Assembly (NCBI GenBank): GCA_020853455.1 | Contig: JADYYV010000255.1 | Coordinates: forward strand, 1 to 9,845 | Source: Alphaproteobacteria bacterium | Lineage (GTDB): Bacteria > Pseudomonadota > Alphaproteobacteria > Micavibrionales > UBA2020 | Length of the DNA stretch: 9,845 nucleotides | Reading direction: 5' to 3' | Part shown: positions 6,058 through 9,845 of the stretch, in pieces | Numbering within the stretch: position 1 is the stretch's first letter | Layout of the letters: each line of letters begins with the position of its first letter | Notes under the pieces: model-generated | The model's input: the letters and a program-made list of their open reading frames with translations, nothing else | The model's database searches: none | What the model was told of the DNA's origin: nothing | Made by a program: the position numbers and the translations under genes

Positions 6058-9000
6058 CGGCGGAAAACCCCAAAGCAAAACCGCAGCGCTCCGCCAACGA
6101 AAACCAGTCGATGGCGGCAGACCCTCTGAAAAGCGTCTGGGTCGGCGCATCCGCCGGCACCGGCAAGACCAAGGTATTGATCGACCGCGTGCTGCGCCTG
6201 ATGCTGCCGCGCGGCGGCGGCACAGGGCAGGAAGCGACGCGGCCCGATAAAATCCTTTGCCTCACCTTCACGAAAACGGCGGCGGCGGAAATGTCGAACC
6301 GCATTTATAAAAAACTCGGCAACTGGGCGGTCATGCCGGATGACGCGCTGAAAACCGATCTTAAAAACCTGATGGGCGAAACGCCGCCCGAGGCGACGCT
6401 GCATGCCGCGCGCCGCCTGTTCGCGCGCGTGCTGGATACGCCGGGCGGGCTTAAATTCCTCACCATCCATTCTTTCTGCCAGTCGGTGCTGAAACGCTTT
6501 CCGGTCGAAGCGGGGCTGCCGCCGCATTGCGAATTGATGGACGAACAAAGCGCCATCGAATACCTGACGCGCAGCCTGCACGATATTATCGCCGCGACCA
6601 AACGCGACCCGGAATCGGCGCTGGCGCAGGCGTTCAACCAGCTGGTGCTGCATCTCGATCCTGAATCGATGAACGACCTGATGGCGAAAATCATGTCGAA
6701 GCGCAGCCATCTTGCCCGCATTCTGGATGCGCATGACGACCGCGACGGCAATGCCGCGAATACCATCCGCGGCGTCTATCGCCATCTGGGGCTTGATCCC
6801 GCCGATACCGAGGAAAAGGTGCTGGCGGATGTGGGCAAGCTGCATCCGGATGATGAGTCCAATTTGCGCCGCGTGCTGCAGGCGTTGCTGGACGGCGGCA
6901 AGCGGGATGGCGACAAGGCTGCCGCCATGCAGCCCTGGCTTGAAAATCCAGCGCAGCGCATTCAACTTTACCATTCCTATCGCCGCGCCTATTTCAAGGC
7001 GGATGGCGAGTTGTACAAGGATTTCGCGAACAAGGCCACGGTTGCGGCCTTCCCGGATCTCGAGAATATCATGAGGCGGGAGGCGGAGCGGCTGCAGGCA
7101 ATCGACAACAAACTGCAGGCTGTCAAGTTGGCAGGCCTGAACGCGTCGCTTTTGACAGTCGCTTCCGAAATGGTCGGGCGGTACGAGAAATATAAACGCC
7201 AGACCGACCGGCTCGATTACGAAGACCTCATCATCAAGACCAGCGAGCTGCTGGCGGAAAAAAGCATGGTCAGCTGGGTGCTGTTCAAGCTGGACGAAGG
7301 CATCGACCATATCCTTGTCGATGAAGCGCAGGACACCAGCCCGTACCAGTGGCGTGTGATCGAGGCGCTGTCGCTGGAATTCTTCAGCGGCATGGGCACG
7401 CGCGGCGATGTGCTGCGCACGCTGTTTGTGGTGGGCGACGAAAAACAGTCGATCTACAGTTTTCAGGGCGCGGAGCCGAAAAAATTCTTCGAAATGCAGA
7501 AATTCTTCGGCGAGCGCGTGCGCGAAGTGCAGGACGGCTGGGAAGTGTTCCTTGAACATTCCTTCCGCTCCACCCGCGCGGTGCTGGATGTCGTCGATGG
7601 CACTTTTGCGGATGAAAATGTGCGGCGCGGCGTGGTCGCCGATGCCGCGCGCGAGGTGCGCCATGTCGCGTTCCGGCAGGGGCAGGCAGGGATGGTCGAA
7701 ATCTGGCCGCTGATCCGCCCCGCCCCGCGCGAGGAACAGGAATCGTGGCAGATGCCCGTCGCAGTCGAGCGCGGCGACAACGCGGCAAGCCAGCTCGCCA
7801 AAAAAATCGCGGGCACGGTGCGCGGCTGGATCGACAGCGGCGAAATACTGACCTCGAAAAACCGCCCCGTGCGCGCGGGCGACGTGCTGATTCTGGTGCA
7901 GTCGCGCAGCGCGCTGGTCGAAATGCTCATGCGCGCGCTGAAAGAGGCGAAAGTGCCGGTCGCCGGCATCGACCGCATGACGCTGACGCAGGAAATCGCG
8001 GTCATGGACATGATGGCGCTGGCGGGCTTCGCGCTGCTGCCGAAAGACGATCTAACATTGGCGACATTGCTGAAGTCGCCGCTGGTGGGCCTTGGCGAGG
8101 AAGATCTTTACACGCTCTGCCACGGGCGCAGCGGCAGCCTGCTGGGCGCGGTGCAGGCGCAGCGCCCCGATATCGCGGCCTACCTGTATAAATGGGTGAA
8201 CAAGGCCGGCGAGGCGACGCCGTATGAATTTTTCGCCGAAGTGCTGAACACGCCCTGTTTTGCCGATAAAACGAGCGGCAGGCGCGCGTTTTACGGGCGG
8301 CTTGGCGGCGATATCCATGACGCGCTCGACGAATTCCTGAACGCGGCCCTGAATTACGAACAGTCGCATACGCCGTCCTTGCAGAAATTCACGGACTGGT
8401 TCATGCGCGGCGAATCCGACATCAAGCGCGAACAGGAAGCGCATAACGCCAACCAGGTACGCATCATGACCGTGCATGCCGCCAAGGGCTTGCAGGCGCC
8501 CATCGTAGTCCTGCCCGATTCCGCAAAAAAATCGCACGACCACAACAAGGCGCGCATCCGCCTGATCTGGCCGCCCGAAAACGCGGCCGCCGGCGCGCTC
8601 AACGTGCCGCTGTGGTCGCCGCGCAAGGAAGTCGACGCGGAGATCTATGCGGAATTGCGCGACGCCGCCCGCGACGGGCAGGAACAGGAATACCGCCGCC
8701 TGCTGTATGTGGCGCTGACGCGCGCGGAAGACCGGTTATATGTCTGCGGTTTCCAGACGCAGAAACAACCGGCGGCGGATTGCTGGCACAAGCTGGTCGA
8801 GGCGGGATTCCCCGCAACCGCGACGCCGCTGCCCTTCCGCGTCGATGGCGAAGCCGTGTTCGATAAGGACAGCAAGGCCGAGCTGTTCACCAAACGCCAC
8901 GGCTATGCGCAGGAAGCGGCGCATGAAAAATCGGACGACAAAAAAGCCGTCAGCGATGCCTTGCGCGAACCCGTGCCGGGCTGGGCGTTCAAGCCGCCGC

Positions 9001-9590
9001 AGGCCGAGCCCGAGCCGTCGCTGCCGCTCGCGCCATCGAAACCCGGCGAAGACGAACCCGCCGTGAAAGGCCCGCTGGCGGAGGAGGAAGATTACCGTTT
9101 CCGCCGCGGGATTCTCGTCCACCAGATCCTCGAAATCCTGCCGACGCTGCCGGACTCTGTCTGGAATAAATCGCTCGCCGCCTACCTGTCGCGCCCCGCG
9201 CTCGGCCTCAAGGAAGCGGAGCAGGCGCAGCTGGCCGGCGAAATCCTGAGCGTGCTGCGCCATCCCGAATTCGCGCCCATCTTCGGCGCGGGCAGCCGTG
9301 CGGAAACGCCGGTGGTCGGCATCGCGGGCGCGAACCGCGTGCTGTCGGGGCAGATGGACCGGCTGCTGGTGACGGATGCCGAAGTGCTGGTCGTCGATTA
9401 CAAAACCAACCGCCCGCCGCCGAAACGGGTGGAGGATGTGCATATCGCCTACCTGAAACAGATGGCCGCCTATCGTGCCGTGATGGAGAAAATCTATCCC
9501 GGCCGTCCCGTCAAATGTGCGCTGCTCTGGACGGACGGGCCGACGCTGATGCCGCTGCCGGATGTTTTGCTGGATAAATACGCGCCATAA
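6054..9590 (+). CDS. addA: Double-strand break repair helicase AddA, alphaproteobacterial type
   Basis: 1178-residue helicase-nuclease, the motor subunit of AddAB. SF1A helicase motifs in order: Gln18 of the Q motif (ENQSMAADP), Walker A ASAGTGKT at 32-39, Ia LTFTKTAAAEM at 70-80, TIHSFCQ at 137-143, Walker B LVDEAQD at 421-427, motif III VGDEKQSIYSFQG starting at 460, motif IV HSFRST at 502-507, motif V MTVHAAKGLQ at 805-814, and motif VI YVALTRAEDRL at 885-895. A Pro/Glu-rich linker (about 980-1013) leads to a C-terminal nuclease: RRGILVHQILE (His1023), GQMDRLLV (Asp1102) and VVDYKT (Asp1115, Lys1117). All catalytic residues seen in active AddA nucleases are present, so with AddB the complex should have two nuclease sites, unlike RecBCD. 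The ATG overlaps the addB stop (ATGA), with a strong GAGGGGG (6040-6046) 7 nt upstream. It is the last gene of the run. Confidence 0.97.
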   Translation: MTAENPKAKPQRSANENQSMAADPLKSVWVGASAGTGKTKVLIDRVLRLMLPRGGGTGQEATRPDKILCLTFTKTAAAEMSNRIYKKLGNWAVMPDDALKTDLKNLMGETPPEATLHAARRLFARVLDTPGGLKFLTIHSFCQSVLKRFPVEAGLPPHCELMDEQSAIEYLTRSLHDIIAATKRDPESALAQAFNQLVLHLDPESMNDLMAKIMSKRSHLARILDAHDDRDGNAANTIRGVYRHLGLDPADTEEKVLADVGKLHPDDESNLRRVLQALLDGGKRDGDKAAAMQPWLENPAQRIQLYHSYRRAYFKADGELYKDFANKATVAAFPDLENIMRREAERLQAIDNKLQAVKLAGLNASLLTVASEMVGRYEKYKRQTDRLDYEDLIIKTSELLAEKSMVSWVLFKLDEGIDHILVDEAQDTSPYQWRVIEALSLEFFSGMGTRGDVLRTLFVVGDEKQSIYSFQGAEPKKFFEMQKFFGERVREVQDGWEVFLEHSFRSTRAVLDVVDGTFADENVRRGVVADAAREVRHVAFRQGQAGMVEIWPLIRPAPREEQESWQMPVAVERGDNAASQLAKKIAGTVRGWIDSGEILTSKNRPVRAGDVLILVQSRSALVEMLMRALKEAKVPVAGIDRMTLTQEIAVMDMMALAGFALLPKDDLTLATLLKSPLVGLGEEDLYTLCHGRSGSLLGAVQAQRPDIAAYLYKWVNKAGEATPYEFFAEVLNTPCFADKTSGRRAFYGRLGGDIHDALDEFLNAALNYEQSHTPSLQKFTDWFMRGESDIKREQEAHNANQVRIMTVHAAKGLQAPIVVLPDSAKKSHDHNKARIRLIWPPENAAAGALNVPLWSPRKEVDAEIYAELRDAARDGQEQEYRRLLYVALTRAEDRLYVCGFQTQKQPAADCWHKLVEAGFPATATPLPFRVDGEAVFDKDSKAELFTKRHGYAQEAAHEKSDDKKAVSDALREPVPGWAFKPPQAEPEPSLPLAPSKPGEDEPAVKGPLAEEEDYRFRRGILVHQILEILPTLPDSVWNKSLAAYLSRPALGLKEAEQAQLAGEILSVLRHPEFAPIFGAGSRAETPVVGIAGANRVLSGQMDRLLVTDAEVLVVDYKTNRPPPKRVEDVHIAYLKQMAAYRAVMEKIYPGRPVKCALLWTDGPTLMPLPDVLLDKYAP

Positions 9591-9632
9591 ATTACATAAT
9601 ATTTATAAACGGCAGATTTAGAATTAAATGTC
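9591..9632. other. AT-rich patch after addA
   Basis: This 42-nt stretch directly after the addA stop has only 9 G/C bases (about 21%) in an otherwise GC-rich window. It contains no hairpin followed by a T-run, so it is not a recognisable intrinsic terminator, and no open frame of note. It may be an operon boundary, an UP-like element or a protein-binding site; nothing in it tells which. Confidence 0.5.
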
Positions 9633-9672
9633 GGATAACCGGGCAGAAAGATAACTTTCCGCAAAACCACCC

Positions 9673-9700
9673 TTGACCCGCGCAACCTATGCGTTACGCT
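9673..9700 (+). promoter_or_regulatory. Possible sigma-70-type promoter of the last gene
   Basis: TTGACC (9673-9678), preceded by C to give the CTTGAC favoured in alphaproteobacteria, is followed after 16 nt by TACGCT (9695-9700), which keeps the first, second and last bases of the -10 consensus. It would start a leader of about 65-70 nt that includes the hairpin at 9750-9772. The weak -10 limits confidence. Confidence 0.4.
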
Positions 9701-9749
9701 CGATACCCGTAGCATTTTGCAGCATCTTTGAACCCGTTTCGATACCGCT

Positions 9750-9772
9750 TTCGCGCCACCGGAGGGCGCGGA
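9750..9772 (+). promoter_or_regulatory. GC-rich hairpin over the ribosome binding site of the last gene
   Basis: CGCGCC (9752-9757) and GGCGCG (9765-9770) pair perfectly. One G-U and one U-A pair extend this to 8 bp, closing a 7-nt loop, ACCGGAG. The only Shine-Dalgarno of the downstream gene, GGAGG (9761-9765), has four bases in the loop and one in the stem. The stem ends 2 nt before the ATG at 9775. It could either display or restrain ribosome binding. No T-run follows, so it is not a terminator. Pairing is seen directly; the regulatory role is inferred. Confidence 0.45.
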
Positions 9773-9774
9773 TC

Positions 9775-9845
9775 ATGGCAAGACGCAAAGGCACATCGCA
9801 GGACGCGCTGAAAGGCAGGCTCGAGGCATTCACCGAGCCGGGCGA
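9775..9845 (+). CDS. Unrecognised gene, 5' end only
   Basis: The first 23 complete codons of an open frame that runs off the window. It starts with ATG 9 nt after GGAGG (9761-9765). The visible peptide begins MARRKGTSQDALKGRLEAF, a basic N-terminus followed by what may be an amphipathic helix. It shows no signal peptide or membrane segment. This is too short to assign to any family. It does not look like thioredoxin, whose gene often follows addA in this class: there is no early hydrophobic strand. The reading is supported by the Shine-Dalgarno and by an upstream gap with promoter-like bases, but not by homology. Confidence 0.5.
   Translation, partial: MARRKGTSQDALKGRLEAFTEPG

Noticed and set aside
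4480..7664. Two long open frames on the minus strand (4480-6150 and 5988-7664, each over 550 codons)
   Set aside because: They lie wholly antisense to addB and addA, whose motifs are intact. Their composition is Arg/His/Gln/Phe-rich with no recognisable domain, as expected for the complement of GC-rich coding sequence where stop codons are rare.
9621..9640. Short inverted repeats in the AT-rich patch (ATTTA/TAAAT and CGG/CCG)
   Set aside because: The arms are 3-5 bp with low pairing strength, within what chance gives in AT-rich DNA, and no T-run follows.
9494..9715. A 73-codon minus-strand frame across the end of addA and the spacer
   Set aside because: Most of it is complementary to addA and the AT-rich patch, it has no Shine-Dalgarno, and the peptide resembles nothing known to me.

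Overview
The window looks like the chromosome of a free-living or loosely host-associated alphaproteobacterium. It is GC-rich, with strong G/C preference at third codon positions. Both AddA and AddB are of the alphaproteobacterial type, and the gene order tsaE / nucleotidyltransferase / addB / addA is one I know from that class. I cannot place it at order level. I see no RNA genes, insertion sequences, CRISPR arrays or prophage genes, and coding style is even from end to end.

Layout. Bases 1-238 (minus strand) hold the N-terminal part of a ferredoxin/flavodoxin-NADP+ reductase of the thioredoxin-reductase-like type. A 123-bp divergent spacer separates it from a membrane-anchored SRPBCC-fold protein (362-901, plus strand). 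A cytoplasmic ankyrin-repeat protein that probably starts at TTG follows (977-1789). All remaining genes are also on the plus strand. A compact four-gene run comes next: tsaE (1852-2313), a MurU-like sugar-1-phosphate nucleotidyltransferase (2315-3055), addB (3052-6057) and addA (6054-9590). Its internal junctions are a 1-nt gap and two 4-nt start/stop overlaps (GTGA, ATGA), so it is very likely one translationally coupled operon. After addA there is a 184-bp spacer with an AT-rich patch, a possible promoter and a GC-rich hairpin that carries the ribosome binding site of a last, truncated, unrecognised gene (9775 to the window end).

How the genes work together. AddA and AddB form the heterodimeric helicase-nuclease that resects double-strand breaks for RecA-dependent repair. 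AddA supplies the ATP-driven helicase and one nuclease. AddB supplies a degenerate helicase scaffold and a second nuclease. TsaE is the ATPase of the tRNA t6A37 synthesis machinery. The MurU-like protein probably makes UDP-MurNAc from MurNAc-1-phosphate in cell-wall recycling, but its usual upstream kinase partner gene (amgK) is absent here. TsaE, MurU and AddAB are not biochemically linked; their linkage is a conserved housekeeping arrangement.

I found no convincing new defence or mobile system. The most useful leads are the missing amgK, the hairpin over the start of the last gene, and the absence of trxA directly after addA.
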